A stretch of 64,000 nucleotides of DNA from Kiloniellaceae bacterium (GCA_021776115.1 JAJFGN010000030.1:39240-103239); one strand, 5' to 3'; positions 9,126 through 17,853 are shown, counted from the first letter of the stretch. Numbers and translations are program-made. Notes: generated by a model from the sequence alone, not told the origin.

Positions 9126-10052
9126 TTAGCCCGCAGGACCGCGGCCCACACCGCTTAACCGTTCTTCCAGGTAGGCGAAGGCGGCGGTGTGGTCGGCGCC
9201 GGCGCCGAGCGCCCGCGACGCCTGGTCCAGGAGGTCCGCGCAGCCCTTGAGCCAGGGCGCGTCGAGATCGAGCCCGTCCGCCAAATCGTGCGCAATCCCG
9301 ACGTCCTTGCACATGAGCTCGAGCGCGAAACCGGAATCGAAGGCCCGGTTCAGGATGAACTGCTCGACCTTCCTGTCGGTCGTGTTGTTGCGCCCGGTCG
9401 AGACATTGAGCACGGCGTTCAGGGTCTGGGGGTCAAGGCCGAAGCGCCGGGCGACGATCAGGGCCTCGCAGACCGCGAGCAAGCCGGCCGCCGAGACGTA
9501 ATTGTTGAGCGCCTTCATAGCGTGGCCGGAACCGAGCCCGCCGGTTCGATGAACCGTGCCCATGCAAGCGAGGATCGGTTCGACCCTGGCCAGGGTCTCG
9601 GGCGCACCGCCGGCCATGATGGTCAAGGTTCCGTCCGTGGCTCGGGGCACGCCACCCGAAACCGGCGCGTCGACCAGATCGACGCCTAGGTCCGCCAGTG
9701 CCCGCCCGAGGCTTTGCGTGGCGGTCGGCGCGGAGGAACTCATGTCGATCACCACGCCGCCGCGCGCCATGCCTTGGACCAAGGCGTCGACGGCCTCACC
9801 ACCCATAACCACGGCGCGCACGATGTCCGCGTTCGGCAGCATGGTGATTGCGACGTCGCAGCGCGCGCCGACATCGCGCAAGGTATCGGCCGCCTCGATC
9901 GCCGCTCCCTCGCCCGCCAGGGCGTCGGCGGCATCGCGCTTCAGGTCGTAGAGGACGAGGCCGTGACCCGCCCGCGCCAGGCGCCGGGCCATGGGGGCGC
10001 CCATGTTGCCGACGCCGACCAAGCCGATGGGCGTGCGCGCCATTCGGCTCAC
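9126..10052 (-). CDS. NAD(P)-dependent beta-hydroxyacid dehydrogenase (3-hydroxyisobutyrate dehydrogenase family)
   Basis: Oxidises a 3-hydroxyacid (3-hydroxyisobutyrate, tartronate semialdehyde or similar) with NAD(P). 308 aa. Seen: Rossmann motif GLVGVGNMGAPMARRLARAGH at the N-terminus, substrate motif DAPVSGGVPRA near residue 132, and the catalytic-lysine region SGHAMKALNN near residue 174. The GTG start (10052) overlaps the stop of the upstream MBL hydrolase by four bases (GTGA); an ATG three codons in is an alternative. The two genes form an operon. Substrate unresolved. Confidence 0.88.
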   Translation of the reverse strand: MSRMARTPIGLVGVGNMGAPMARRLARAGHGLVLYDLKRDAADALAGEGAAIEAADTLRDVGARCDVAITMLPNADIVRAVVMGGEAVDALVQGMARGGVVIDMSSSAPTATQSLGRALADLGVDLVDAPVSGGVPRATDGTLTIMAGGAPETLARVEPILACMGTVHRTGGLGSGHAMKALNNYVSAAGLLAVCEALIVARRFGLDPQTLNAVLNVSTGRNNTTDRKVEQFILNRAFDSGFALELMCKDVGIAHDLADGLDLDAPWLKGCADLLDQASRALGAGADHTAAFAYLEERLSGVGRGPAG

Positions 10053-10861
10053 CCCGGCACCGGTTTGGGCGCCACGTCCAGGCGGTGCACGATCCCGGCG
10101 AGCCGCTCGGTCTCGGCCGGGTAGAGGCTGCGCACCAGCGGGTCATGGCCGGGCACGACGTGGGCGGGGGTTTCGGCCAAGACCTGGAGGCGGGCGAAGC
10201 CCCGGATCATGGCCTGCGCGTCGAGCACGATCGGGAATAGCTTTTGCTTCTGGAAGTTCTCGTAGAAGTGCGAAGCGTCGGAGGCCAGGACCACCCAGCC
10301 GCGCCGGGTCAGCACGCGCACGCATTGCAGGCCGCCGGTGTGGCCGCCAATCTTGTGGACGCTCAAGTTGGGTGCGATCTCGGCGTCACCGTCGCAGAAC
10401 GCGACTCGGCCCGAATAGACCTGGCGCACCATCTCGCAGACGTGCGCGGCGGTGAAGGGGTGGCGCAGGTCGTCGTGGGACATGCAGGGGCCGGTGGCAT
10501 AGGCCATCTCCGCCGCCTGCAGGTGAAAGCGCGCCGCCGGGAAGTCGCCCAGCGTCCCCGCGTGGTCGTAGTGCATGTGGGTGACGACCACGTCGCTGAC
10601 GCTCTGGGCATTCACGCCCAAGAGGGCCAGCGCCTCGACCGGCGTGCGCAGCAGGGTCCGGCCGCGCCGCGCGCCCTCATCGCGGTCGAAGCCGGTGTCG
10701 ATTACCAGCGTGCGGTTCGGGCTGCGCGCGACCCAGAGGTAATAGTCGATCGGCTGCGGCGCGTCGTGGTCATCGTCGAAGATGAAGGATTCGCGGCGCG
10801 TGCGCTCGCGCCGCTCGGCATAGCGCAGCGCGAAGACCTCGTAGATATCCGGCTCCGCCAT
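10049..10861 (-). CDS. MBL-fold metallohydrolase (N-acyl homoserine lactonase-like)
   Basis: Metallo-beta-lactamase fold hydrolase, 270 aa from the ATG at 10861, which is preceded by AAGGGAAG. The dinuclear metal motif HMHYDH is at residues 95-100, preceded by LVIDTGFD (53-60); later ligands lie in IGGHTGGLQ and in VVPGHDP near the C-terminus. This arrangement resembles AiiA/AttM-like lactonases, but many relatives act on other lactones or esters. It is translationally coupled to the downstream hydroxyacid dehydrogenase, so a lactone opened here could yield the hydroxyacid oxidised there (inference). Confidence 0.82.
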   Translation of the reverse strand: MAEPDIYEVFALRYAERRERTRRESFIFDDDHDAPQPIDYYLWVARSPNRTLVIDTGFDRDEGARRGRTLLRTPVEALALLGVNAQSVSDVVVTHMHYDHAGTLGDFPAARFHLQAAEMAYATGPCMSHDDLRHPFTAAHVCEMVRQVYSGRVAFCDGDAEIAPNLSVHKIGGHTGGLQCVRVLTRRGWVVLASDASHFYENFQKQKLFPIVLDAQAMIRGFARLQVLAETPAHVVPGHDPLVRSLYPAETERLAGIVHRLDVAPKPVPG

Positions 10862-10945
10862 GACTTCCCTTGCCTGCCGCGCCAAAGATCCGGCCCCAAG
10901 GCCACACCTATCCTAGCATGAGGCGAGGGGCGAGGGCGGGGCGCG

Positions 10946-11054
10946 TCACCTTCGCTGCTTTAGTCGGACGATAGCCTCGCGCAGGGCCGAAAGAAAGGCC
11001 GAGCGGTCGCGCGGCGATCCAATCGTCGGCAGCCTCGAGCGCCGCACCCGTGTG
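10946..11054 (-). pseudogene. YaiI/DUF188 pseudogene with internal deletion (copy 2)
   Basis: On the minus strand the end reads [19 protein letters not shown] and a stop, matching the YaiI C-terminus. Just before it another frame reads [14 protein letters not shown], matching Yai[15 protein letters not shown]. In the intact gene the two blocks are about 200 bp apart and each abuts a copy of TCGCCGCGCG; here a single copy joins them, so the gap fits recombination between these 10-bp direct repeats. The deletion (203 bp by comparison with the intact copy) is out of frame, and no start region remains. Confidence 0.75.
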
Positions 11055-11208
11055 AAGCCATGAACCGGACGCCTCGGCCTCCAGACGGAGCCACACCGCC
11101 AAGACCGATACGGTGGTGGTCGAGGTGGGCCCAGCCTCTTCCCGATCGTACCTGTGAGTCCGGATCTTCACGGTGAAAACCAGAGGAACAAGGAAAAAGC
11201 CGCCACGA

Positions 11209-11222
11209 TTGACTCGTGTCAA
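11209..11222. promoter_or_regulatory. FNR/CRP-family-like palindrome upstream of PEP-CTERM gene
   Basis: TTGAC-TCGT-GTCAA fits the TTGA-N6-TCAA pattern of FNR/NNR/Dnr boxes. It is centred 118 bp before the PEP-CTERM start codon and differs at one base from the palindrome at 20513-20526. No strong -10 element sits at the class II distance, so the regulator and the target promoter are uncertain. Confidence 0.4.
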
Positions 11223-11333
11223 CGACAGCCCAGCCAAGTTGTGCTGTCTTAGAAGTTGGAGTGATCCGACCGGGAAGCGGCGGCCAACACCTTCGGATGC
11301 AACCCGGCGGGACTGGATTCGGGGAGGCGGACG

Positions 11334-11987
11334 ATGTTTCAAAAACTGTTGGGCGTTGCTATTTGTACCGCGTTTTTCGCGGCCATATCGCCTGGAGCCG
11401 AGGCCGCGCTGATTAGCCGAGCGATAATCGATCCCAACGAGATTGCCGTTCCCGGCCGTTTCGGGCTCGACAACCTCGCGACCAGCACCACGACACTCAA
11501 TTTCGGCGAGGTCGCAATTCAGCCTGTCGACGGGCTGACGGTCAATGGCATTACCTTCACGTTCACGATCGGTGGTTTCACAAGCCTCGATGCTCTCTAC
11601 AATACGACAGCGGGCCCAGGCACAACCGCCCTTTTCCAACCGCCAAACATGGAGGGAAATGCTTTCGGGATTCTGCAGCTTGATTTTGCCACGCCGACAC
11701 CTTCGTTGTCGTTTGACTTGTCTCTATTCAGTGTCGGATTTGCCGGGGTCGGCGGGACCGTGCAGATATTCGATGCCGGCCTCACGCAAATTGGCGGCGT
11801 TCTGCCGATAAATGTCATTCTTCCGCCAACCGGCCTGACCGAGGGGCATTTTAGTGTGTCGGTGCCGGAGCCTGAGTCCCTGGCGCTGTTCAGCCTCGGT
11901 GTCGCCGGTCTCGTCCTGATGCTCCTGATGGCCCGCTCGCGAGCGACTGCCCACGCGCCGAGTTCCTTACCGCCGCGTTCTCTTTAG
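11334..11987 (+). CDS. PEP-CTERM sorting domain protein
   Basis: Exported surface or matrix protein, 217 aa. Signal peptide at residues 1-24 ([15 protein letters not shown], cleavage near GAEA). The C-terminal sorting tripartite signal starts at about residue 177: [10 protein letters not shown], then a hydrophobic helix [11 protein letters not shown], then the basic cluster ARSRA; in known systems exosortase cleaves at this site. The middle is rich in Thr, Gly and Phe and has no recognised domain. GGGGAGG lies before the ATG. No exosortase gene is in the window. The last residues overlap the YaiI 3' end on the opposite strand, so the tail past ARSRATA may be read-through of repeat sequence. 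Confidence 0.85.
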   Translation: MFQKLLGVAICTAFFAAISPGAEAALISRAIIDPNEIAVPGRFGLDNLATSTTTLNFGEVAIQPVDGLTVNGITFTFTIGGFTSLDALYNTTAGPGTTALFQPPNMEGNAFGILQLDFATPTPSLSFDLSLFSVGFAGVGGTVQIFDAGLTQIGGVLPINVILPPTGLTEGHFSVSVPEPESLALFSLGVAGLVLMLLMARSRATAHAPSSLPPRSL

Positions 11988-12440
11988 CCGCACGACGGCC
12001 TCGTGCAGAGCCGAGAGAAAGGCCGAGCGGTCGCGCGGCGAGAACGGCCTCGGGCCGCCGGTCACCTCTCCGGCCGAACGCAAATCCGTCATCAGGTTGC
12101 GGGTCGCGAGCGCCATCCCGATCGAATCCTCGGTGAAGGCGCGTCCGTTCGCGCCGAGCACGGCCGCGCCCGCCTTCACGCAGCGGCTGGCGAGCGGGAT
12201 GTCGGAAGTCACCACGATGTCGCCGGCCCCCGCGCGCGCGGCGATCCAATCGTCGGCGGCGTCGGGGTCGGCGCCAACGATGACCAACTTGATCCGTGGA
12301 TCGCGCGGGATCGTGACGCCGCCGTTGGAGACCACGTGAACAACCAACCCATGCCGCTCCGCCACCTTGTAGATCTCCTGCTTAACCGGACAGGCATCGG
12401 CGTCGACGTAGATCTCGCTTGGGCTGGAGGCATTGGGCAT
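11967..12440 (-). CDS. YaiI/YqxD family protein (DUF188)
   Basis: 157 aa, cytosolic, of the YaiI/YqxD family with a PIN-like NYN fold; biochemical role unknown. The signature [15 protein letters not shown] is at residues 9-23 and is complete, and the mid-protein [12 protein letters not shown] block is also typical. It follows the HxlR regulator gene by 16 bp on the same strand and may be cotranscribed. Its 3' end overlaps the PEP-CTERM gene by 21 bp. Two broken copies of its 3' end lie further left. Confidence 0.88.
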   Translation of the reverse strand: MPNASSPSEIYVDADACPVKQEIYKVAERHGLVVHVVSNGGVTIPRDPRIKLVIVGADPDAADDWIAARAGAGDIVVTSDIPLASRCVKAGAAVLGANGRAFTEDSIGMALATRNLMTDLRSAGEVTGGPRPFSPRDRSAFLSALHEAVVRLKRTRR

Positions 12441-12456
12441 GGGTCGGACGTCCGCT

Positions 12457-13125
12457 TTAGTTCTCGGGCGCGAATAGGGTCATCGCCGCGCCCAGCAGGG
12501 TCATGAGTTCGACATCTTTGCCGGGCGTGTGGGTGACGATTTGCACATGATCTTTCATAAAGCGGTCCATCGGCATTTCGCCTTCGCTTGCCGCGACCAT
12601 GGGTTCGTAGGATGTGGTCATGACGACGTCGGGCGATTTGGCCGGTGCGTAGCGCATCTCGGCCGCGGCGTCGCGGACGCTTAGCGTAAAGAGCTCGCCG
12701 TCAATGTCGAGTTCGGCTTCGAAGGCCAAGTCCGGGGTCACAAAACGCTGACAAGCCGCGCTCAAGGTCACCGCGATCGATCTGAGGTTGCCGGGGCGGC
12801 GCGTTTCCTCATCCGGCTGGAGCCGGCCACCGAACATGGCGAGTTCGAAAAGCACATCTCTTGTACGCGCCCCAAGGTCGGTAAGCGCGTAAAGCGTTAC
12901 GCCATGTTCTGCGTCGCGCTTCACCGCCAGCCCATCGTCGATCAACTGCTGCAAGCGATCCGTCAGAAGGTTGGAGGCGATCCCCGACAGCCCGGTTTGC
13001 AGATCGGAGAACCGCGCCGGTCCGGCGTGCAGGTCCCGCAAAATCAACAGCGTCCAGCGGTCGCCGACACGGTCCAGCGCGCGCGCGATCGGGCAAAGCA
13101 GTTTGTAACGGCGCGATCCAGCCAT
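12457..13125 (-). CDS. HxlR-family winged-helix regulator with C-terminal SCP2-like domain
   Basis: Transcription regulator, 222 aa. Residues 10-100 are an HxlR winged helix ([20 protein letters not shown], then [14 protein letters not shown] as recognition region); the family senses redox state or electrophiles. The Cys at residue 11 is the position used as redox sensor in some relatives. Residues about 115-222 resemble a sterol-carrier-2-like domain ([13 protein letters not shown]), a combination found in some HxlR proteins. It is divergent from an NmrA-like reductase, with a palindrome in the shared promoter, so local control is likely. Confidence 0.85.
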   Translation of the reverse strand: MAGSRRYKLLCPIARALDRVGDRWTLLILRDLHAGPARFSDLQTGLSGIASNLLTDRLQQLIDDGLAVKRDAEHGVTLYALTDLGARTRDVLFELAMFGGRLQPDEETRRPGNLRSIAVTLSAACQRFVTPDLAFEAELDIDGELFTLSVRDAAAEMRYAPAKSPDVVMTTSYEPMVAASEGEMPMDRFMKDHVQIVTHTPGKDVELMTLLGAAMTLFAPEN

Positions 13126-13153
13126 CGGGGCCCTATTCTCGACAAGAGGTACG

Positions 13154-13168
13154 CTTTATTATATAAAG
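13154..13168. promoter_or_regulatory. Candidate HxlR operator
   Basis: Palindrome CTTTAT-TAT-ATAAAG in a markedly AT-rich 143-bp divergent region. On the minus strand TTGACA (13196-13191) with TAGATT 16 bp on is a plausible promoter of the regulator gene and the palindrome lies just downstream of it, fitting autorepression. Confidence 0.5.
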
Positions 13169-13175
13169 AATCTAC

Positions 13176-13205
13176 TTGAATTAATAAAGCTGTCAATTAT
13201 ATGAT
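13176..13205 (+). promoter_or_regulatory. Sigma-70 promoter of the NmrA-like gene
   Basis: TTGAAT (13176-13181) and TATGAT (13200-13205) with an 18-bp spacer, about 60 bp before the start codon at 13269. The palindrome at 13154-13168 lies directly upstream, so the bound regulator could act on this promoter. Confidence 0.5.
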
Positions 13206-13268
13206 GCTCTATCGCCTCTCCCAGGCGACAGAACGCAGGATATATGCCCACAAGCAAGAGAGACTAGC

Positions 13269-14390
13269 ATGTCTATCAGACCAAAAATCCTCGTGACCTC
13301 GGCCGCCGGCCATACCGGCGCCGCCGCCGTATCTCAATTACTTTCGATGGGATTTCCCGTCCGCGCCTTCGTGCGGCGCAGAGACGCGCGGGCAACCGCT
13401 TTAGAGCAAGCCGGGGCTGAAATATTCGTCGGCGACTTGTTCGATTACCGCGACCTCCGGGACGCCATGGTCGGTGTTCAACGTGCGTATCATTGCCCCC
13501 CATTTTCGCCCAGTGTTTTGCACGGCACGATGCTTTTCGCGGTCGCGGCGGAGGAAGCCAAGCTCGAAGTCGTGGCGCTGATGAGCCAATGGAATCCGCA
13601 CGCCACGCACCCCTCGATCGTCACGCGGGGGCATTGGCTTTCCAACCAAATCTACCGCTGGATGCCGTCGGTTGACGTTATCCACATCAACCCGGGCCTC
13701 TTCGCGTTTATCTATTTGTTCGGCCTGCCCGCGATGGCCCACTTCGGGATCTTCATGGCGCCGTTTGGCGAGGGTCTGAACGCACCGCCTTCGAACGAAG
13801 ACATTGCGCGCGTCGCGACGGGTGTTCTTAGCGACCCGGCGCCGCATATCGGCAAGAGCTACCGCCCGACCGGTCCGCACCTGATTTCACCGCAAGATAT
13901 CGCCGGAACCCTGGGCAAGGTTCTCGGGCGCAAAGTCGCCTACAAGGACGTGCCGTTCAAAACCTTCAGCAAGGCGGCCATTGCCCAAGGTTTACCGCTC
14001 TCCGACCTCGCCCACTTTCGCTATTATGCCGAGGAACTTAGAAACGGCGCCTTCGCGATCGGTGGGCCGACTGACCACGTCCTAGAAGTCAGCGGCCGGG
14101 CGCCGGAAGACTTTGAGTCGATCGCACGGCGATACACCCAAGATCCATCGCTCATCCATCCGGCCCTTAAGATCGGGTCCAAACTGGAAGCGATCGCGTT
14201 CCTGTTCAAGATGCTGGCCACCAGGCCGGCGGATCTGGATGCTTGGGAACGCGCGCGCGGCTACCCACTTCTAAACGACCCGGCCCTGGCGCAAGACAGC
14301 CCCGAATGGCGCGCGACCGCGGCGCGGAAAAAGCTCAATCTTCTCCCCGGCACACAACCCGCGATGCTGGATCTCGAGACAGTCGCTTAA
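13269..14390 (+). CDS. NmrA-like NAD(P)-binding family protein
   Basis: 373 aa, atypical short-chain dehydrogenase of the NmrA/azoreductase group, cytosolic. The N-terminal Rossmann motif is TSAAGHTGAAAVSQL (close to GxxGxxG), followed by VRAFVRRRDARA, typical of NADPH binding, and EIFVGDLFDYRDL. The protein is longer than usual NmrA members (about 290-300 aa); the extra C-terminal 80 residues have no recognised motif. It sits between an HxlR regulator and a DUF1330 gene, a layout seen for stress- or quinone-responsive reductases. Substrate unknown. Confidence 0.82.
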   Translation: MSIRPKILVTSAAGHTGAAAVSQLLSMGFPVRAFVRRRDARATALEQAGAEIFVGDLFDYRDLRDAMVGVQRAYHCPPFSPSVLHGTMLFAVAAEEAKLEVVALMSQWNPHATHPSIVTRGHWLSNQIYRWMPSVDVIHINPGLFAFIYLFGLPAMAHFGIFMAPFGEGLNAPPSNEDIARVATGVLSDPAPHIGKSYRPTGPHLISPQDIAGTLGKVLGRKVAYKDVPFKTFSKAAIAQGLPLSDLAHFRYYAEELRNGAFAIGGPTDHVLEVSGRAPEDFESIARRYTQDPSLIHPALKIGSKLEAIAFLFKMLATRPADLDAWERARGYPLLNDPALAQDSPEWRATAARKKLNLLPGTQPAMLDLETVA

Positions 14391-14423
14391 CGGCGTTAAT
14401 CCCGAATTTTGAAAGGAACAAAA

Positions 14424-14717
14424 ATGAGCGCTTTCATGATCGTCACGATTACGGTCAAGAACCCCGAGAAACTTCAGCAGTACATAGCCAAAGTTCAAAA
14501 GGTCTCCGCGCAATACGGTGCCGAACTTCTGCACCGCGGCAAGATCGGCAGGGCCTTGAGCGGCCACGACAAGGATCACGACCTCGCCGTCGTTGTCCGT
14601 TTCCCCAGTATCGAAAAGATCGACGCGTGGTACGACTCAGAAGAATACCAGCCCCTCATCGCCCTGCGCGAGGAAGGTGCGGACATGAAAATAACCAGCT
14701 ATGAAGTTTTGCCCTGA
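14424..14717 (+). CDS. DUF1330 / ABM-like small protein
   Basis: 97 aa, dimeric alpha-beta barrel of the DUF1330 family. Seen: FMIVTITVKNPEKLQQYIAK at the start and the family motif VVRFPSIEKIDAWYDSEEYQPL near residues 57-78. The ATG at 14424 is preceded by AAAGGA. It follows the NmrA-like gene by 33 bp and is very likely cotranscribed. Function unknown; relatives accompany redox enzymes and some act on quinones or aromatic polyketides. Confidence 0.82.
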   Translation: MSAFMIVTITVKNPEKLQQYIAKVQKVSAQYGAELLHRGKIGRALSGHDKDHDLAVVVRFPSIEKIDAWYDSEEYQPLIALREEGADMKITSYEVLP

Positions 14718-14733
14718 CGGGTCTCTTCGTCAG
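14714..14733. terminator. Small bidirectional hairpin between convergent genes
   Basis: CTGACG and CGTCAG flank an 8-base loop, overlapping the DUF1330 stop codon and lying 16 bp from the stop of the convergent oxidoreductase. No T-run follows, so termination is only suggested. Confidence 0.3.
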
Positions 14734-14749
14734 CCTATGCCGTGAGCAG

Positions 14750-16129
14750 CTAGTTCAATGGCTTGAGGTCGCTCAGCATCGTCGGGATCAGCTCGGACAC
14801 CGTGGGATGAATGTGCACCGCACGCTGGATCGCTGTGTACGGCGCATCGGCGTACATCACATCGAGCAGGGAATGGATCGCTTCGTCGCCGCCAATACCC
14901 AGGATCGTTGCACCAAGGATCTTGCTGGTCTCGGCCTCGATCAGGACCTTCATAAACCCTTGGGTCTCGCTGCGCTCACGGGCGCGTCCGACACGCGCCA
15001 TCATCATCTTGCCGACCAATGCCTTGCGGCCCGACTCCCGGACTTGGGTTTCCGTCATGCCGACCCGGCCCAAAGGCGGATCGATGAACAGGCCGTAGGT
15101 GGTGATGCGATCGGAGACCCGCCTCGGGTCATTGTCGAACATATTGGCGGCGAGAACTTCGTAATCGTTGTAGGACGTGTGGGTGAATGCGCCCCGGCCG
15201 TTTACGTCGCCCATGGCCCAGATGCCGGGCAGGTTGGTGCGAAGCTCGTCGTCGACAACGATATAGCCGCGAGCGTCCGTTTCGACGCCGGCCGTCTCCA
15301 AACCTAAATCGTCGGTATTGGGCTTGCGGCCGACGGCCAACAGTACGTGACTGCCGACAATGTCCTCGATGCCCGGTTCACAGCTTGCGGTTACCGCCAC
15401 TTGGCCATCGCCTTGCGCCAGTCCGATGCAGTTGGCGTTGAGTCGAATATCGATGCCATCGTTTTCGAGAATCTCCCGCACCGCGACGGAGACCTCGTCA
15501 TCCTCACGGCCGATAAGTTTTGGAGCCATCTCCACGACTGTGACCCGGCTACCGAAGCGCCGGTACATTTGCGCGAACTCGAGCCCAATATAACTGCCGC
15601 CGATGATGATGAGGTGCTCGGGAAGAAAGTCGACCTCCATCATGCTGGTGTTGGTTAGGTAGTCGACCTCGTCGATCCCGGGCATATTGGGAACGCTGGC
15701 CCGACCCCCGACGTTGAAAACGATCTTCTCCGCTTCAAGAAGATCGCCGTTGACGCGGACCGACTTGGCGCTCTCTAAGCGGCCATGACCCTCGAATACG
15801 GTCAAGTTCTCCATCGTCTTGAGCCAATTCGTGACCCCGTTGTTGGATTGTTTGACGATCGCGTCCTTGCGTGCCTTGACCTGCTTCATATCGACGTTTA
15901 TCTGCCCCTCGATAACGACGCCGAAATCGCCGCCGCGCCGCGCCATGTGCGCAGCCCGCGCGCTTGCGACCAGCGCCTTGGTTGGGATGCAGCCGACGTT
16001 GACGCAGGTGCCGCCGAACAGCTTCCTTTCGATGATCGCCGTTTTCATGCCCTCTTGCGTCATCCGCTGCGCCAGCGACGGCCCCGCCTGGCCAGTGCCG
16101 ATGATGATTGCATCGAATTTTTCGGTCAT
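14750..16129 (-). CDS. FAD-dependent pyridine nucleotide-disulfide oxidoreductase (mercuric reductase-like)
   Basis: 459 aa flavoprotein that passes electrons from NAD(P)H through FAD to an active-site disulfide. FAD motif IIIGTGQAGPSLAQ (8-21), redox-active CVNVGC (Cys42, Cys47), NAD(P)-binding IIIGGSYIGLEFAQ mid-protein, and the C-terminal His-Glu pair in HIHPTVSELIP. It resembles the MerA-like FAD-containing oxidoreductases that lack the metal-trafficking domain and the C-terminal Cys pair, so mercury reduction is unlikely. Start at 16129 is supported by GGAGGATGTGAC immediately upstream; a longer frame to 16162 is not. Cytosolic; substrate unknown. Confidence 0.88.
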   Translation of the reverse strand: MTEKFDAIIIGTGQAGPSLAQRMTQEGMKTAIIERKLFGGTCVNVGCIPTKALVASARAAHMARRGGDFGVVIEGQINVDMKQVKARKDAIVKQSNNGVTNWLKTMENLTVFEGHGRLESAKSVRVNGDLLEAEKIVFNVGGRASVPNMPGIDEVDYLTNTSMMEVDFLPEHLIIIGGSYIGLEFAQMYRRFGSRVTVVEMAPKLIGREDDEVSVAVREILENDGIDIRLNANCIGLAQGDGQVAVTASCEPGIEDIVGSHVLLAVGRKPNTDDLGLETAGVETDARGYIVVDDELRTNLPGIWAMGDVNGRGAFTHTSYNDYEVLAANMFDNDPRRVSDRITTYGLFIDPPLGRVGMTETQVRESGRKALVGKMMMARVGRARERSETQGFMKVLIEAETSKILGATILGIGGDEAIHSLLDVMYADAPYTAIQRAVHIHPTVSELIPTMLSDLKPLN

Positions 16130-16371
16130 GTCACATCCTCCAGTGGTGCAAGACCGTACCATTTTCGGCGGGCGGATACATCTGAAGTGAAGTTGATAGC
16201 GGCAAATGGTGCCACAGGAATTTATCCTGTCGTAGCTAGCCGTTCGTTTTTGTTGGATGCTGCTCCTGGCCCTAAGCGGCGGCTTTACTCCAGATAGAGC
16301 ACGCCGTCGCTGCTGGGCAACGCGGGTGGGCCTACACGACGTAAGAACGGAGACCTTATTGTGACCGGCCT

Positions 16372-17853
16372 CTAGGCCACGCCCTCGAACCTCGGCGCAT
16401 CCAGGTCTTGCCGCCTAAGCGTACGTCCGGGCCGGGCGCCGGTGTGTTGGCGGTCTTGCCAGACGGGGCGGCCGTTGACGACGACCATTTCGATGCCCTT
16501 GGCGGGTTGCTTGGGGTTGTCGAAGGTCGCGGCGTCCTCGACCGTGTCGGGATCGAAAACCACGAGGTCGGCATAAGCGCCTTCGCGTAAGGTCCCCCGG
16601 TCCTTCAAGCCGAAGCGCGCGGCGGAGAGCGAGGTCATCTTGCGTACCGCCTCCTCCAGAGAGAACAACCCCGCCTCACGCCCGTAGTGGCCGAGCACGC
16701 GCGGGAAGGTGCCCCAGAGGCGCGGGTGCGGATGCACGTCGTGCGGCAGACCGTCGGAGCCGATCATGCTGTGCGGGTAGCTGAGAATCCGGCGCACGTC
16801 TTCCTCATCCATGGAAAAGAAGATACCGCCGGCGGGCAAAAGCGCCTCGACCGCGTCAGTTTGGCTCAGGCCCATCTCGGCGGCGACATCGGCGAGATCG
16901 CGCCCGGCCGCTTCGGGATGAGGCTTGGACCAGGCGACGAGAACGCGGCTGGCCTGCATGCCGCGCACCGAATCGAGCGTGGTCGAGCTGGCGACATAGG
17001 GATAAACGTCGAGACCGACCGGCTGCCGGCCGCGCGCCGTCTCGATCAGGGCCAGGGTCTCGCGCGATCGGCCGTAGTTGTTCAGCCCCGCGCACTTGTG
17101 GTGCGAGATCACGACCGGCACCTTCGCCTCGCGCCCAATGCGAAAGGTTTCCTCCAGCGATTCGGTCACATGGTCGGACTCGTCGCGCATGTGGGTCGTG
17201 TGCAGGGCGCGATACCCCGCCAGCGCTTTGGCGAGTTCGATCACCTCCTCGGTCGGCGCGGCGCTGGCCGGCGGATAAAACAAGCCGGTCGAGAGGCCGA
17301 TGGCACCGGCCTCCAACGCCGCCTCCAGGGCGCCGCGCATGACCTTGATCTCGGTGCCGCTCGCCGCCCGGTCGAGGCGGTCCATGGCGCCGACGCGCAA
17401 GCTCGCGTGGCCGACCTGCGCCAGCGCGTTGGTCGCCGGCGGATCGCGGTCGAGGGCGCCGAGGTAATCGCCGAAATCGGCGAAGAAGCCCTCCGGCTCC
17501 TCGCAAATCAGGTCCATGGGCGCGGGTGGCCGGGTGGAGATATCGAGCGGCGCGAGGCTGACCCCGCAGTTGCCGGTGACCACGGTGGTCACACCCTGGC
17601 TGACCTTGCAGGTCATCAGGGGATCGGCCAGCAGGGCCCGGTCGTCGTGGGTATGGACGTCGATAAATCCAGGGCACAGCACCTTGCCGGCCAGGTCGAT
17701 CTCGCGCGCGGCGCGCATGTCCCCCAAATCGCCGAGCGCGGCAATACGGTCGTCCTTGAGCGCCAGGTCGCCCAAGCGCGAGGGCCCGCCCGTGCCATCG
17801 ACAAGCCGCGCGTTGCGAAAAACGATGTCCGCCGCGCCGTCAGCCTGCGCCAT
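16372..17853 (-). CDS. N-acyl-D-amino-acid deacylase (D-aminoacylase)
   Basis: Zinc amidohydrolase that removes the acyl group from N-acyl-D-amino acids in the cytosol. 493 aa. Motifs: GFIDVHTHDD with His67 and His69, the metal-bridging Cys96 in VVTGNCG, VVISHHKCAG mid-protein, and MIGSDGLPHDVHPHPR with the catalytic Asp. C-terminal ADLVVFDPDTVEDAATF completes the small beta domain. AGGAGA precedes the ATG. The gene stands alone behind pqqD on the same strand. Together with nearby amidase, M20 and GGT genes it points to use of modified amino acids. Confidence 0.92.
   Translation of the reverse strand: MAQADGAADIVFRNARLVDGTGGPSRLGDLALKDDRIAALGDLGDMRAAREIDLAGKVLCPGFIDVHTHDDRALLADPLMTCKVSQGVTTVVTGNCGVSLAPLDISTRPPAPMDLICEEPEGFFADFGDYLGALDRDPPATNALAQVGHASLRVGAMDRLDRAASGTEIKVMRGALEAALEAGAIGLSTGLFYPPASAAPTEEVIELAKALAGYRALHTTHMRDESDHVTESLEETFRIGREAKVPVVISHHKCAGLNNYGRSRETLALIETARGRQPVGLDVYPYVASSTTLDSVRGMQASRVLVAWSKPHPEAAGRDLADVAAEMGLSQTDAVEALLPAGGIFFSMDEEDVRRILSYPHSMIGSDGLPHDVHPHPRLWGTFPRVLGHYGREAGLFSLEEAVRKMTSLSAARFGLKDRGTLREGAYADLVVFDPDTVEDAATFDNPKQPAKGIEMVVVNGRPVWQDRQHTGARPGRTLRRQDLDAPRFEGVA

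Larger units (their letters stand above)
10862..11333. other. Intergenic region with a pseudogene and PEP-CTERM promoter
   Basis: 472 bp without an intact gene. It contains a deleted YaiI copy (10946-11054), an FNR-like palindrome (11209-11222) and the GGGGAGG ribosome site of the PEP-CTERM gene near 11320. A minus-strand open frame spans this region and the next gene but shows no family motifs. Confidence 0.6.

Noticed and set aside
10908..11639. 243-codon minus-strand frame
   Set aside because: It spans the YaiI pseudogene and the antisense of the PEP-CTERM gene; only the remnant peptide matches anything.
14750..16129. True mercuric reductase
   Set aside because: No N-terminal metal-binding domain, no C-terminal Cys pair, no mer genes beside it.
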